This document shows, in pieces, positions 41,236-51,389 of a stretch of DNA of 64,000 nt. A model generated the notes under the pieces. It ran no database searches and was not told the origin of the DNA. It saw only the letters and a program-made list of their open reading frames with translations. The stretch comes from Streptomyces natalensis ATCC 27448 (GTDB lineage: Bacteria > Actinomycetota > Actinomycetes > Streptomycetales > Streptomycetaceae): assembly GCF_000935125.1 (NCBI RefSeq), contig NZ_JRKI01000002.1:62001-126000 (forward strand), given 5' to 3'. Within the stretch, counting starts at the first letter, position 1. Each line of letters opens with the position of its first letter. A program made the translations under genes and the position numbers.

Positions 41236-41727
41236 TCAGTGGCCGCCCTGCGCCTCGTAGCGCTTGTAGGAACGCTCGATCTCCGCCTCGGCGTCGGTGC
41301 GGCCGACCCAGTTGGCGCCCTCGACGGACTTGCCCGGCTCCAGGTCCTTGTAGACCTCGAAGAAGTGCTGGATCTCCAGGCGGTCGAACTCCGAGACGTG
41401 GTGGATGTCCCGCAGGTGCTCCACACGCGGGTCGGACGCCGGGACGCACAGCAGTTTGTCGTCGCCGCCGGCCTCGTCCGTCATCCGGAACATACCGATG
41501 GCGCGGCACTTGATCAGGCAACCGGGGAAGGTCGGCTCGTCCAGGATGACCAGGGCGTCCAGCGGGTCGCCGTCCTCGCCCAGGGTGTCCTCGACGAAGC
41601 CGTAGTCGGCCGGGTAGCTGGTCGAGGTGAAGAGTCGACGGTCCAGGCGGATCCGACCGGTCTCGTGGTCCACCTCGTACTTGTTCCGCGAACCCTTCGG
41701 GATCTCGATGGTGACGTCGAACTCCAC
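41236..41727 (-). CDS. ppa: inorganic pyrophosphatase
   Basis: A protein of 163 residues of the family I soluble pyrophosphatases, splitting PPi to two phosphates. [29 protein letters not shown], the metal motif DGDPLDALV and [17 protein letters not shown] are all present. GTG 41727 gives the normal MEFDV start and has GGAGGAG 7 nt upstream; the upstream in-frame ATGs would add unneeded residues. Divergent from dacB over 86 bp. Confidence 0.96.
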   Translation of the reverse strand: MEFDVTIEIPKGSRNKYEVDHETGRIRLDRRLFTSTSYPADYGFVEDTLGEDGDPLDALVILDEPTFPGCLIKCRAIGMFRMTDEAGGDDKLLCVPASDPRVEHLRDIHHVSEFDRLEIQHFFEVYKDLEPGKSVEGANWVGRTDAEAEIERSYKRYEAQGGH

Positions 41728-41813
41728 GGGTGGCTCCTCCATGATCAACACACTGGTCTGGTGATTAAGTGTCCCCCACGCAGGTGTGTGATCGCGAAAG
41801 GGGCTGGTCCTAG

Positions 41814-43388
41814 GTGCCGGAGACCAGGTCATGGCAGGTCAAAGTGGGCGGCTGGGGCCGGTCGGCGGCGAGGGCGGTGGCCGGCGCGGGCAAGGGTGCT
41901 GCGGAGTTCGTCGCCGACGAGTGGTTCTTCGCGTGCCAGCGGTGGCGCAAGATGCCGCGCGAGCGCAAGCGGACATGGCAGCTGGCGGCCGGCTCCGCGG
42001 TGAGCGGCCTCGCGGTCGCCGCCGGCGCCATCGCCGTGTCCGGGCCCTGGGACGCCGGGCAGCGCACGGCCGAGCGGACGCTGGCGGCCGCGGCCGACGG
42101 CAGCAACGGCGGCCACCACGACGCGGCGGGCCGGGCGGTGCCCCACGCGCCGGCCGTCCTGGCCGCGCTGGGCGGCCCCGTCTCCGGACGCGGCGCCGCC
42201 CCCCTACCCACCGCGGCCGGGCTGGCCGATGCGCTGGCACCGCTCCTGAAGGCCCCCGAACTCGGCCCCCTGCGCAGCGCCTCCGTCCTGGACGTCGCCA
42301 CCGGCCGCGAGGTCTTCGGCGTCAAACAAGGCACGCCCGCGACCCCCGCCTCGACCGTGAAGCTCGCCACCGCCGTGGCCGCGCTCTCCCTCCTCGGCCC
42401 CGACCACCGCATCGACACCACGGTCGTCGCCGACGGTGCCAAGCGCATCGTCCTGGTCGGCGGCGGCGACCCCACCCTCACCGCCCGCCCGCCCCGCACG
42501 GGCACCGGCGACCGGCCCGCCGGCCTGCGCACCCTGGCCGACGACACCGCCCGCGCCCTCAAGCGCCGCAAGACCACCACGATCACGCTCGGCTACGACA
42601 CCTCGGCCTACACCGGCCCGGCCCTGCACCCCATCGGCCGCAACGAGAACCTCGCCCCCGTCACCGCCCTGATGGCCGACGAGGCCCGCCTGGACCGCTC
42701 CGACCACGGCCCCGCACCCCGCGCGGGTGACCCGGCGGCCGCCGCGGCCCGCACCTTCGCCCGCCTCCTGCACCAGCGCGGCATCACCGTCAGCGGCGCC
42801 CCCAAGTCCGCCCGGGCGCCCCGGAAGGCCGTCCGCATCGCCCGCGCCCACTCCCTGCCGCTCGGCGCCCTCGTGGAGCGGATGCTGACCAACAGCGACA
42901 ACGACATCGCCGAGGCACTGGCCCGCCAGACCGCCCTCGCCGCCGGCCGGCCCGCCAGCTTCACCGGCGGCGGTGACGCCGTCCGCGCCGCCCTCGCCGC
43001 CCGCCATCTGCCCCTCGCCGGCGCCACGTTCAAGGACGGCAGCGGCCTCAACCGCGACGACAAGGTCTCCGCCGGCCTCCTCTCCCGCCTCCTGCTGGAC
43101 GCCTCCTCGCCCGCCCACCCCACGCTCCGCCCCGTCGTCACGGGCCTCCCCGTGGCCGCCTTCACCGGCACCCTCAGCGGCCGCTACGCCCACACCGCCG
43201 GCGCCGGCGCCGTACGGGCCAAGACGGGCACCCTGACCGGCGTGAACACCCTGGCCGGAACCGTCGTCGACGCCGACGGCCGCCTCCTGGTCTTCGCCTT
43301 CATGACCAGCGGCACGACGGACCCCGCGGGGGCGCAGAGGGCCTTGGACAGCCTGGCCACGAGTGTGGCCAATTGCGGGTGCCGGTAG
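41814..43388 (+). CDS. dacB: D-alanyl-D-alanine carboxypeptidase/endopeptidase, PBP4 (S13) family
   Basis: A protein of 524 residues. After a cytosolic part and one membrane anchor ([20 protein letters not shown]) comes the S13 penicillin-binding domain: Ser180-Thr-Val-Lys183 (PASTVKL), Ser361-Asp-Asn363 (TNSDNDIAE) and Lys470-Thr-Gly (RAKTGTLTG). It trims D-Ala or cleaves crosslinks in peptidoglycan outside the membrane. GTG 41814 starts next to ppa. Followed by the inverted dispersed-repeat pair. Confidence 0.92.
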   Translation: MPETRSWQVKVGGWGRSAARAVAGAGKGAAEFVADEWFFACQRWRKMPRERKRTWQLAAGSAVSGLAVAAGAIAVSGPWDAGQRTAERTLAAAADGSNGGHHDAAGRAVPHAPAVLAALGGPVSGRGAAPLPTAAGLADALAPLLKAPELGPLRSASVLDVATGREVFGVKQGTPATPASTVKLATAVAALSLLGPDHRIDTTVVADGAKRIVLVGGGDPTLTARPPRTGTGDRPAGLRTLADDTARALKRRKTTTITLGYDTSAYTGPALHPIGRNENLAPVTALMADEARLDRSDHGPAPRAGDPAAAAARTFARLLHQRGITVSGAPKSARAPRKAVRIARAHSLPLGALVERMLTNSDNDIAEALARQTALAAGRPASFTGGGDAVRAALAARHLPLAGATFKDGSGLNRDDKVSAGLLSRLLLDASSPAHPTLRPVVTGLPVAAFTGTLSGRYAHTAGAGAVRAKTGTLTGVNTLAGTVVDADGRLLVFAFMTSGTTDPAGAQRALDSLATSVANCGCR

Positions 43389-43389
43389 G

Positions 43390-43541
43390 GGTTTCTCCCC
43401 ACGTTTTCGGCTTTCCCGCCGCGGGGGTTTGTCGCCGTAGCCCCTGCGGCGGGCGTGGGTTGTACGGGTGCGGTGCCACGCCTCCGGACTTCGTCCTGCG
43501 GCGCGGCCCCTCCCGTGGGTGGGGGGAGGGGGCCGGTGGGG
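43390..43541 (+). repeat. dispersed repeat, copy A
   Basis: Begins GGTTTCTCCCCACG and continues with CCGCCGCGGGGGTTTGTCGC, a CTTCGTCCTGCGG block and CCCCTCCCGTGGG near the end. Same consensus as copies B (43606-43771, inverted) and C (49865-50028). Confidence 0.85.
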
Positions 43542-43605
43542 GCGTGCGCCATCTGTCCGGCCCCGTATGACTCACTCGACAAACGGCACTCGACCGCCCA
43601 CGGAT

Positions 43606-43771
43606 CCCCCACTGGTTTTCTCCCACCCCAACGGGGAGGGGCCGGGCCGCAGGACGAAGTTCGGAGGCCCGGTCCCGCTGCCGAACAGCCCCGCGCCAGC
43701 GGCAACGCCCGCCGCAGGCGCCACGGCGAAGAACCCCCGCGGCGGGAAAGCCGACAACGTGGGGAGAAGCC
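43606..43771 (-). repeat. dispersed repeat, copy B (inverted)
   Basis: On the minus strand it begins GGCTTCTCCCCACGTTGTCG and follows copy A closely, so A and B form a large imperfect palindrome spanning most of the gap after dacB. Confidence 0.85.
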
Positions 43772-43796
43772 AAATGCGCAGCGATACGGTGAACCC

Positions 43797-44942
43797 ATGA
43801 CGCGCATCGGTGGAACCGAGATGGTGGACTGGAATCTCGCGGTGTCGACCGCGACCCGCCTCGTACGCCCCGGCCCAGAGGTGAGCCGTGATGAGGCGCG
43901 GGCGATCGTGGCCGAATTGCGCCGGCATGCCAAGTCCTCCGAGGCCCACGTCCGCGCCTTCACCCGCATGGCACAGCCCGATGCGCTGGGCGAGACGCCG
44001 CTCGATACGCCGGTCCTGGTCGTGGACCGCCCCGGCTGGATCAAAGCCAACGTCGCCGGATTCCGCGCCGTCCTCAAGCCGCTGCTGGCCAAGATGGAGG
44101 ACCGGCGCGCCGCCGTCCCCGGGGGCGCCGTCCTCGGTGCCGTCGGCGGCAAGGTGACCGGCGTCGAGCTGGGCATGCTGCTGTCGTTCCTGGCCTCCCG
44201 CGTCCTGGGTCAGTACGAGACCTTCGCGCCCGCCTCCCGGGACCTGCCCGCCGCCTCCCAGGGCGGCCGCCTCCTCCTGGTGGCGCCCAACATCGTCCAC
44301 GTGGAGCGCGAGCTGGAGGTCGATCCGCACGACTTCCGGCTGTGGGTCTGCCTCCACGAGGAGACCCACCGCACCCAGTTCACCGCCGTGCCCTGGCTGC
44401 GCGACCACATCGAGGGCGAGATCCAGTCGTTCCTCGGCGAGACCGACATCGACCCGGGCACCCTCCTGGAGCGCCTGCGCGAGGCCGCCCAGTCGCTGGC
44501 CGGCGCCAAGCCCGAGGGCGAGGAGGGCGACGACGGCGGCCACTCCCTGGTCGACCTCGTCCAGACGCCCGTCCAGCGCGAGATCCTCTCCCGGCTGACC
44601 GCCGTGATGTCCCTGCTGGAGGGCCACGCCGACTACGTCATGGACGGCGTCGGCCCCGACGTGGTGCCCTCCGTCGCCGAGATCCGCGAGAAGTTCCAGA
44701 AGCGCCGGGCCAGCGGCGCGGGCCGGCTCGACCAGGCGCTGCGCAAACTGCTCGGGCTGGACGCCAAGCTGCGCCAGTACCGCGACGGCGAGCGGTTCGT
44801 GCGCGCCGTCGTCGAAGAGGTCGGCATGGACGGTTTCAACCGTGTGTGGACCTCACCCAACACCCTCCCCACCAAACAGGAGATCGCCAAACCGGCGGAC
44901 TGGATCGCGCGGGTGCACCGCAAGGCGGACGGGGCGTCGTGA
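43797..44942 (+). CDS. zinc-dependent metalloprotease-like protein (zincin, DUF2342)
   Basis: A protein of 381 residues. His187-Glu188-Glu-Thr-His191 (LHEETHRTQF) is the zincin HExxH motif. The preceding segment (VPGGAVLGAVGGKVTGVELGMLLSFLASRVLGQYE) and PNIVHVERELEVDPHDFRLWV are typical of the actinobacterial family annotated as F420-biosynthesis-associated zincin. ATG 43797 follows GGTGAA. Substrate unknown. The conserved position between dacB and tilS supports a housekeeping role. Confidence 0.88.
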   Translation: MTRIGGTEMVDWNLAVSTATRLVRPGPEVSRDEARAIVAELRRHAKSSEAHVRAFTRMAQPDALGETPLDTPVLVVDRPGWIKANVAGFRAVLKPLLAKMEDRRAAVPGGAVLGAVGGKVTGVELGMLLSFLASRVLGQYETFAPASRDLPAASQGGRLLLVAPNIVHVERELEVDPHDFRLWVCLHEETHRTQFTAVPWLRDHIEGEIQSFLGETDIDPGTLLERLREAAQSLAGAKPEGEEGDDGGHSLVDLVQTPVQREILSRLTAVMSLLEGHADYVMDGVGPDVVPSVAEIREKFQKRRASGAGRLDQALRKLLGLDAKLRQYRDGERFVRAVVEEVGMDGFNRVWTSPNTLPTKQEIAKPADWIARVHRKADGAS

Positions 44943-45158
44943 GCATGTTCCGTCGACCGGGCGCGCCGTGCGGCAGAAGAGCGCCCCTTCAATCACCCGT
45001 CTGAGGGACCGTGGCCCATGGATAGGCGTGCAATGCTCGGGGAACCTCCCGCCTCTGTCACCATCTAGGCACTCTGTGTGATGGCGACGACGTGACCAAC
45101 CACACCCGCGACGTCGCCCTCCGCGCCCGAGGCTCCAGCTGAACGATTGGAAACGGAC

Positions 45159-46166
45159 ATGGGTCCCCATCCAGCGGTCGCCGCGATACGCCTGGCGGTC
45201 CGCCGCGTACTCCACGACGTGCTCACCCACCACCACGCGCAGGGGCGGCACGACCCGCCGCTCGTGCTCGTCGCCTGCTCCGGCGGCGCCGACTCCATGG
45301 CGCTCGCCTCCGCCCTCGCCTTCGAAGCCCCCAAACTCGGCGTACGAGCCGGAGGAGTCACCGTCGACCACGGTCTCCAGGACGGCTCCGACCTCCGCGC
45401 CGCCGAGGTCGCCCTGCGCCTGCGGGCCCTGCGGCTCGATCCCGTGGAGACCCTCACCGTCGAGGTCGGCCGGGACGGCGGCCCCGAAGCCGCCGCCCGT
45501 GACGCCCGCTACGCCGCCCTCGACGCCGCCGCCGAACGCCACGGCGCCGCCGCGGTCCTGCTCGGCCACACCCGCGACGACCAGGCCGAGACCGTACTGC
45601 TGGGCCTGGCCCGCGGGTCCGGCACCCGCTCGCTGTCCGGCATGGCCGTCACCAGCGGCACCGACGGGCGCTACCGCCGCCCCTTCCTCGACGTCGACCG
45701 CCAGACCGCCCGCAAAGCCTGTCTGATGCAGTCCCTGCCCGTCTGGGACGACCCCCACAACAACGACCCCGCCTACACCCGCTCCCGGCTGCGCCACGAA
45801 GGACTGCCCGCCCTGGAGAAGGCGCTGGGCAAGGGCGTCGTCGAGGCGCTCGCCCGCACCGCCCAGCTCTCCCGTGACGACGCCGACGCGCTCGACGCCT
45901 GGGCCGCCGACGCCGAGGCCGCCGTGTTCGACGACGCGGGCACCATGGACGTCGCCGCGCTCTACGCCCTGCCGCCCGCGGTGCGCCGACGGGTGCTGCG
46001 CCGGGCCGTCATCGCCGCCGGTTCACCGGCCGGTTCGCTCTTCGCCCGCCACATCGAAGAAGTGGACCGTCTGATCACCGCCTGGCGCGGTCAGGGAGCC
46101 ATCAACCTCCCCGGGCGCGTCGGAGTCCGCCGGCAGGGTGGCAGACTGGTCATCCGGCAGGGCTGA
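45159..46166 (+). CDS. tilS: tRNA(Ile)-lysidine synthetase
   Basis: A protein of 335 residues that attaches lysine to C34 of tRNA-Ile(CAU) with ATP. The PP-loop SGGADS (41-46) is intact, followed by [38 protein letters not shown] and [23 protein letters not shown]. Length suits the short actinobacterial form with one C-terminal domain. ATG 45159 chosen with GGAAACGGA upstream. Confidence 0.95.
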   Translation: MGPHPAVAAIRLAVRRVLHDVLTHHHAQGRHDPPLVLVACSGGADSMALASALAFEAPKLGVRAGGVTVDHGLQDGSDLRAAEVALRLRALRLDPVETLTVEVGRDGGPEAAARDARYAALDAAAERHGAAAVLLGHTRDDQAETVLLGLARGSGTRSLSGMAVTSGTDGRYRRPFLDVDRQTARKACLMQSLPVWDDPHNNDPAYTRSRLRHEGLPALEKALGKGVVEALARTAQLSRDDADALDAWAADAEAAVFDDAGTMDVAALYALPPAVRRRVLRRAVIAAGSPAGSLFARHIEEVDRLITAWRGQGAINLPGRVGVRRQGGRLVIRQG

Positions 46167-46200
46167 GCCGCAGCGCGCTGCCCGGCTCCGGCAGTCGCTT

Positions 46201-46256
46201 CATGAGACGTACGACTCATGAGTGCGCCGTACGGCGGATCATGAATTGACCGGTCA
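46201..46256 (+). promoter_or_regulatory. cluster of palindromes upstream of hpt
   Basis: CATGAG-N8-CTCATG (46201-46220), GCGCCGTACGGCG (46224-46236, one base off perfect) and TGACCGGTCA (46247-46256). Candidate operator or promoter elements in the 111-bp gap between tilS and hpt. Confidence 0.45.
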
Positions 46257-46277
46257 GGAACACCGAACCGAGCGAGA

Positions 46278-46841
46278 GTGGCACGGGTGGACGTAAAGGA
46301 CATGGGCGCCGACCTTCAGTCGGTACTCATCAGCAAAGAAGAGATCGACGCGAAGCTGGCCGAGCTGGCCGCGAAGATCGACGCGGAGTACGCGGGCAAG
46401 GACCTGCTCATCGTCGGCGTCCTCAAGGGCGCCGTGATGGTGATGGCGGACCTGGCACGTGCCCTGTCCACCCCCGTCACGATGGACTGGATGGCCGTGT
46501 CCTCCTACGGCGCGGGCACCCAGTCCTCCGGTGTCGTCCGCATCCTCAAGGACCTGGACACCGACATCAAGGGCAAGCACGTCCTGATCGTCGAGGACAT
46601 CATCGACTCGGGTCTGACCCTGTCGTGGCTGCTGTCGAACCTCGGCTCGCGCGAGCCGGCCTCCCTGGAGGTCTGCACGCTGCTGCGCAAGCCCGACGCG
46701 GCGAAGGTCGCCATCGATGTGAAGTGGATCGGCTTCGACATTCCCAACGAATTCGTCGTCGGCTACGGGCTGGATTTCGCGGAGAAGTACCGGAATCTGC
46801 CGTTCGTGGGTACCCTCGCGCCACACGTCTACGGCGGCTGA
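46278..46841 (+). CDS. hpt: hypoxanthine-guanine phosphoribosyltransferase
   Basis: A protein of 187 residues that salvages hypoxanthine and guanine with PRPP. The PRPP loop [14 protein letters not shown] and [25 protein letters not shown] and the C-terminal [11 protein letters not shown] are diagnostic. Starts possible at GTG 46278, GTG 46287 or ATG 46302; 46278 has the best upstream purine run. Conserved order tilS-hpt-ftsH-folE. Confidence 0.96.
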   Translation: MARVDVKDMGADLQSVLISKEEIDAKLAELAAKIDAEYAGKDLLIVGVLKGAVMVMADLARALSTPVTMDWMAVSSYGAGTQSSGVVRILKDLDTDIKGKHVLIVEDIIDSGLTLSWLLSNLGSREPASLEVCTLLRKPDAAKVAIDVKWIGFDIPNEFVVGYGLDFAEKYRNLPFVGTLAPHVYGG

Positions 46842-46856
46842 CCGCTGCCGCGGCCC

Positions 46857-46883
46857 GGCGGGAACCCTTCGGGGCCTCCCGCC
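46857..46883 (+). terminator. hairpin after hpt
   Basis: GGCGGGA/TCCCGCC arms with a nested CCC-TTCG-GGG, 16 nt after the hpt stop. Moderate. Confidence 0.5.
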
Positions 46884-47101
46884 GTTGGAGCAGGGAGAGC
46901 GCATTCCCCGGCAGTATGTTCCCGGCCCCGTGTTCACTGTCGGCTTCACGGTCGGCACAGGCGCCGGGTGACAATGCTGGGGTACCGTCCGAAGGCAGTT
47001 CGTTTTCGGGCCAGTAATACACCGTACGCACGACCAGCCCTCCCCAGGGCGTTGTGCCTCACTGTGGCAGGAGGGACGGGGCCTCAAACGGCTCCGTATG
47101 G

Positions 47102-49117
47102 ATGGACGTGAAGCGATACTTCCGTGGGCCGGTCATGTGGATCGTGCTGGCCGTCCTCGCCGTGGTCGTGTTGATGCAGGTCGTCGGCTCGTCCGGCGGC
47201 TACAAGACGGTGGACACCGGTCAGGTCGTCAAGGCGATCGCTGACAACAAGGTGAAGTCCGCCGAGCTGACGACCGGTGACGAGAACAAGATCAAGGTCG
47301 AGCTGTCGGGCTCCTACAAGGTCGACGGCTCCAACAAGATCCAGGCGAGCTATATCGGCGACCAGGGCGTCGATCTGGCCAAGAACCTGCAGGCCAAATA
47401 CCAGACGGGCGACATCAAGGACGGCTACACCGTCTCGCCGTCGAAGCAGAACCCGTTCGTCTCGATGCTGATCTCGCTGGTCCCCTTCGTGGCCATCGTG
47501 GTGATCTTCCTGTTCCTGATGAACCAGGCGCAGGGCGGCGGCTCCCGGGTGATGAACTTCGGCAAGTCGAAGGCCAAGCTGATCACCAAGGACACGCCCA
47601 AGACGACCTTCTCGGACGTCGCGGGCTCGGACGAGGCCGTCGAAGAACTCCAGGAGATCAAGGAATTCCTCCAGGAGCCGGCGAAGTTCCAGGCCGTCGG
47701 CGCCAAGATCCCCAAGGGTGTGCTGCTGTACGGCCCGCCCGGAACGGGCAAGACGCTGCTCGCACGCGCCGTCGCGGGCGAGGCCGGCGTGCCGTTCTAC
47801 TCGATCTCCGGCTCCGACTTCGTCGAGATGTTCGTCGGTGTCGGTGCCTCCCGGGTCCGTGACCTCTTCGAGCAGGCCAAGGCGAACGCCCCGGCGATCG
47901 TCTTCGTCGACGAGATCGACGCCGTCGGCCGGCACCGTGGTGCGGGCCTGGGCGGCGGTCACGACGAGCGCGAGCAGACCCTCAACCAGCTGCTGGTCGA
48001 GATGGACGGCTTCGACGTCAAGGGCGGCGTCATCCTCATCGCCGCCACGAACCGCCCCGACATCCTCGACCCGGCGCTGCTGCGGCCCGGCCGTTTCGAC
48101 CGGCAGATCGCCGTCGACCGCCCGGACATGCAGGGCCGGCTGGAGATCCTCAAGGTCCACCAGAAGGGCAAGCCGGTCGCTCCGGATGTCGACCTGTCGG
48201 CCGTCGCCAAGCGCACCCCCGGCTTCACCGGTGCCGATCTGTCGAACGTCCTGAACGAGGCCGCGCTGCTGACGGCCCGCAGCGACCAGAAGCTGATCAA
48301 CAACCACTTCCTGGACGAGGCGATCGACCGCGTCGTGGCCGGACCGCAGAAGCGGACCCGGATCATGTCCGACAAGGAGAAGAAGATCACCGCGTACCAC
48401 GAGGGCGGACACGCCCTGGTGGCGGCGGCGTCCCCGAACTCCGACCCGGTCCACAAGATCACGATCCTGTCCCGCGGCCGGGCCCTGGGTTACACCATGG
48501 TTCTGCCCGACGAGGACAAGTACTCCACCACCCGCAACGAGATGCTCGACCAGCTGGCGTACATGCTGGGCGGGCGCGCGGCGGAGGAGCTGGTCTTCCA
48601 CGACCCGACCACCGGTGCCGCCAACGACATCGAGAAGGCCACCGCAACGGCCCGCGCGATGGTCACGCAGTACGGCATGACCGAGCGGCTCGGCGCGATC
48701 AAGTTCGGCACGGACAACTCCGAGCCGTTCCTGGGCCGTGAGATGGGTCACCAGCGCGACTACTCCGAAGAGGTCGCGGCCCTGGTCGACGAGGAGGTCA
48801 AGAAGCTCATCGAGACCGCCCACAACGAAGCGTGGGAGATCCTCGTCGAGAACCGCGACATCCTCGACAACCTGGTGCTGGAGCTGCTGGAGAAGGAGAC
48901 CCTCGGCAAGGAGGAGATCGCCGAGATCTTCAAGCACGTGGTCAGGCGTCCGGCCCGCCCGGCGTGGACCGGCTCCTCGCGGCGTACGCCCTCCAGCCGG
49001 CCGCCGGTGCTCTCCCCCAGGGAGCTGACCCCGGCCAACGGCTCGGTGCCGACCACCGCGACGGTCTCCACCGAGAAGACCGAAGCCGCTCCCGAGGACA
49101 CCGCTTCCGAGAGCTGA
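47102..49117 (+). CDS. ftsH: ATP-dependent zinc metalloprotease FtsH
   Basis: A protein of 671 residues. Two membrane helices (about 10-29 and 120-140) flank an extracytoplasmic domain. The AAA module carries Walker A GPPGTGKT (211-218), Walker [12 protein letters not shown] and the SRH (LLRPGRFDR). The peptidase has His433-Glu-Gly-Gly-His437. It extracts and degrades membrane and short-lived proteins. The C-terminal tail after about 630 is Pro/Thr-rich, probably disordered. ATG 47102 gives MDVKRYFRG, but AGGAGGG lies about 27 nt upstream, so the start has no close Shine-Dalgarno sequence. Confidence 0.97.
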   Translation: MDVKRYFRGPVMWIVLAVLAVVVLMQVVGSSGGYKTVDTGQVVKAIADNKVKSAELTTGDENKIKVELSGSYKVDGSNKIQASYIGDQGVDLAKNLQAKYQTGDIKDGYTVSPSKQNPFVSMLISLVPFVAIVVIFLFLMNQAQGGGSRVMNFGKSKAKLITKDTPKTTFSDVAGSDEAVEELQEIKEFLQEPAKFQAVGAKIPKGVLLYGPPGTGKTLLARAVAGEAGVPFYSISGSDFVEMFVGVGASRVRDLFEQAKANAPAIVFVDEIDAVGRHRGAGLGGGHDEREQTLNQLLVEMDGFDVKGGVILIAATNRPDILDPALLRPGRFDRQIAVDRPDMQGRLEILKVHQKGKPVAPDVDLSAVAKRTPGFTGADLSNVLNEAALLTARSDQKLINNHFLDEAIDRVVAGPQKRTRIMSDKEKKITAYHEGGHALVAAASPNSDPVHKITILSRGRALGYTMVLPDEDKYSTTRNEMLDQLAYMLGGRAAEELVFHDPTTGAANDIEKATATARAMVTQYGMTERLGAIKFGTDNSEPFLGREMGHQRDYSEEVAALVDEEVKKLIETAHNEAWEILVENRDILDNLVLELLEKETLGKEEIAEIFKHVVRRPARPAWTGSSRRTPSSRPPVLSPRELTPANGSVPTTATVSTEKTEAAPEDTASES

Positions 49118-49245
49118 CGCAGGTCCGCAGCGGCGGGCCCGTACCGGACCCGGAATGAATGCCGCGTCCCGCAGGTTTTAGCCTGGGGGCGCGGCATCCC
49201 GCGTTTTGAGGGCGCCGCACGGGCGCAGAGAGAACGAGGCACCAC

Positions 49246-49851
49246 ATGACGGACCCCGTGACCCTGGACGGCGACGGCACGATCGGCGTATTCGACGAGA
49301 AGCGCGCCGAGAACGCCGTGCGCGAGCTGCTCATCGCGGTCGGGGAGGACCCGGACCGTGAGGGGCTGCTGGAGACACCGGCGCGGGTGGCGCGGGCGTA
49401 CAAGGAGATTCTGGCGGGGCTTTGGCAGACGCCGGAGGACGTGCTGACGACCACGTTCGATCTCGGGCATGACGAGATGGTGCTGGTCAAGGACATCGAA
49501 ATCGTCAGCCTGTGCGAACACCATCTCCTGCCGTTCCACGGCGTGGCGCACGTCGGCTACATCCCGGCCGAGAACGGCAAGATCACCGGGCTGTCCAAGC
49601 TGGCCCGGCTGGTCGAGGTCTATGCCCGTCGCCCGCAGGTGCAGGAGCGCCTCACGACGCAGATCGCCGATTCGCTGATGCGGATCCTTGAGGCGCGTGG
49701 CGCGATCGTGGTCGTCGAGGCGGAGCACATGTGCATGTCGGTGCGCGGTATCCGCAAGCCCGGCGCCAAGACGACGACCTCGGCCGTGCGCGGCCAGCTG
49801 CGGGACGCGTCCACACGGGCCGAGGCGATGAGCCTGATAATGGCCCGCTGA
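49246..49851 (+). CDS. folE: GTP cyclohydrolase I
   Basis: A protein of 201 residues making 7,8-dihydroneopterin triphosphate from GTP, the first folate step. [23 protein letters not shown] contains the zinc Cys and His pair, [21 protein letters not shown] and [19 protein letters not shown] the third Cys ligand and the signature. N-terminus short and acidic. Followed by dispersed repeat C. Confidence 0.97.
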   Translation: MTDPVTLDGDGTIGVFDEKRAENAVRELLIAVGEDPDREGLLETPARVARAYKEILAGLWQTPEDVLTTTFDLGHDEMVLVKDIEIVSLCEHHLLPFHGVAHVGYIPAENGKITGLSKLARLVEVYARRPQVQERLTTQIADSLMRILEARGAIVVVEAEHMCMSVRGIRKPGAKTTTSAVRGQLRDASTRAEAMSLIMAR

Positions 49852-49864
49852 CGCAGCGCTTTGC

Positions 49865-50028
49865 CGGTCTCTCCCCACGTTGTCGGCTGTGCCGCCGTGG
49901 GGGTGTGTCGCCGTTGCGTGGGCCGGTCCGCTGCGCGGGACTGTTCGGCAGCGGCGCCGGGCCTGCACGGCTCCGCCCTACGGCCCGGCGTCTCCCCGTC
50001 GGAGGTGGGGAAAGACGGTCGGTGGGGC
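49865..50028 (+). repeat. dispersed repeat, copy C
   Basis: Begins GGTCTCTCCCCACGTTGTCG and continues with CCGCCGTGGGGGTGTGTCGC, GGACTGTTCGGCAGCGGC and a terminal GTGGGGAAAGAC block. Shares the start, the middle and the end with copies A and B near dacB. It fills the gap between folE and the convergent esterase gene. Confidence 0.85.
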
Positions 50029-50039
50029 CGGGGGGCGTG

Positions 50040-51248
50040 TCAGACGGCGTGGCGGGATTCTGGTGCGGTGTGGTGCGGCCTGGCGAGGGGGCCCCGCTTG
50101 GGGTGGTGCTCCTTCTTCGGGGCGCTGGGGGTGTCGGCCCGCAGGCGGCCGCCCATCCACTCCAGCGCGGCCGGAATCTCGCGGCGCCAGGTGTTGAAGT
50201 TGTGGCCACCGCTGTCGAGGATGATCGACGCGACACGGGAGGGCGACTTGGTCTGCTGGATGAAGCGCAGCGTCTGCTTGTAGTTGTGCTCGCCCACCTT
50301 GCTGCTGGTGACCAGCAGGTTCACCGGCGGGGCGGGGCGGTGGTTCTGGCGCCACAGGAGGTTGTTCTCCAGGGCCAGCCGGGGGTTGCCGGCGAAGAGG
50401 TCGCCGGTGGTGGCGTCGATGGGGGCCTTGTACTCCCCGGAGAGGGCGACGGCGGTGGAGAACGCGTTGGGGTGGCGCATGGTCATCTTCAGCGCGCAGT
50501 AGCCGCCGGTGGAGTCGCCCATGATGCCCCAGTTCTTGGCCGAGGTGCCGACGCGGTAATGCGAGGCGATGTTCGCCCGCAGGTCGCGGGTGAAGAAGGT
50601 CTCGGTCTGGGGCCCGCCGGGGACGTCCACGCACTCGGTGTCGCGGGGCGGGGCGACCGTCGGCCGCATCATCACCAGAATGGTCGGCTGCATTTTGTGC
50701 TTCTTGATCAGATCGTGCTCGGTCTGGGGGTAATCCAGCTTTTTGTAGAGAGCCTCGGCGGTGCCGGGGTAGCCGGTGAGGACGACCGCTGCCGGAAACT
50801 TCTTCTTCGCGTATTTCGCCTGGAAATACTGAGGCGGCAGATACACATATGCTGGGCTGCTGATCTCGGACTGCTCGCCGCGGACCAGAACCTTTTCGAG
50901 CCGGCCGCCCTTCGTGGGCCGGGAGCCGCCCGGGATACTGATCCGCTCCGAGCCGAGCATCTGGAGCTTGGTTCCGTTGGGGCCGGTCTGGTAATTCGTG
51001 ACGACGCCCGGCGCCTGCTCCTGGCCGAAGAGGTCGGCCCACGAGGCGTAGAAACCGAAGGAATTGTTGGCTATGAGGCCAACGACGGCGAAGAGGGATA
51101 TCTGGGTGGCCAGGAGTAGACCGATACGGCCGAGTACGGTGCGCCAGTTTCCCTTGGACAGGCGCGGCCAGAGCCAGATGGTGACGACGAAAAGTGCTAC
51201 CGCTACGAGGACGGCAAGGAGCAGCACTTTTTTGCTGGTGAGGCCCAT
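50040..51248 (-). CDS. membrane-anchored esterase / mycolyltransferase-like alpha/beta hydrolase
   Basis: A protein of 402 residues with two N-terminal membrane helices (about 7-25 and 40-62). An extracellular esterase-D-like domain follows: PAYVYLPPQY, the oxyanion region AVVLTGYPGT, the nucleophile elbow GIMGDSTGGYCAL and the C-terminal His in DSGGHNFNTW. This is the antigen-85/putative esterase family layout. The C-terminal tail is basic. Divergent from the lysyltransferase-like gene by 141 bp, so the two may serve envelope lipids together. Confidence 0.83.
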   Translation of the reverse strand: MGLTSKKVLLLAVLVAVALFVVTIWLWPRLSKGNWRTVLGRIGLLLATQISLFAVVGLIANNSFGFYASWADLFGQEQAPGVVTNYQTGPNGTKLQMLGSERISIPGGSRPTKGGRLEKVLVRGEQSEISSPAYVYLPPQYFQAKYAKKKFPAAVVLTGYPGTAEALYKKLDYPQTEHDLIKKHKMQPTILVMMRPTVAPPRDTECVDVPGGPQTETFFTRDLRANIASHYRVGTSAKNWGIMGDSTGGYCALKMTMRHPNAFSTAVALSGEYKAPIDATTGDLFAGNPRLALENNLLWRQNHRPAPPVNLLVTSSKVGEHNYKQTLRFIQQTKSPSRVASIILDSGGHNFNTWRREIPAALEWMGGRLRADTPSAPKKEHHPKRGPLARPHHTAPESRHAV

Positions 51249-51389
51249 TCGGTGCTTTCTGCCGGGCGGCCGGTCCAGCCGGGCCGCTGGTGGAACCCCG
51301 AGCCCTGAAACGCCGTCATACAGGGCGCAAAAAGTCCAGATGCTGCGACAAGGCTCGCACGTTCTCTCGACCGGGGCGACGGGAAAGTG

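Noticed and set aside
47084..48937. 617-codon minus-strand frame across ftsH
   Set aside because: It is the complement of a full-length FtsH with intact motifs. Its product is Val/Arg/Asp-rich without any domain, a normal consequence of high third-position GC.
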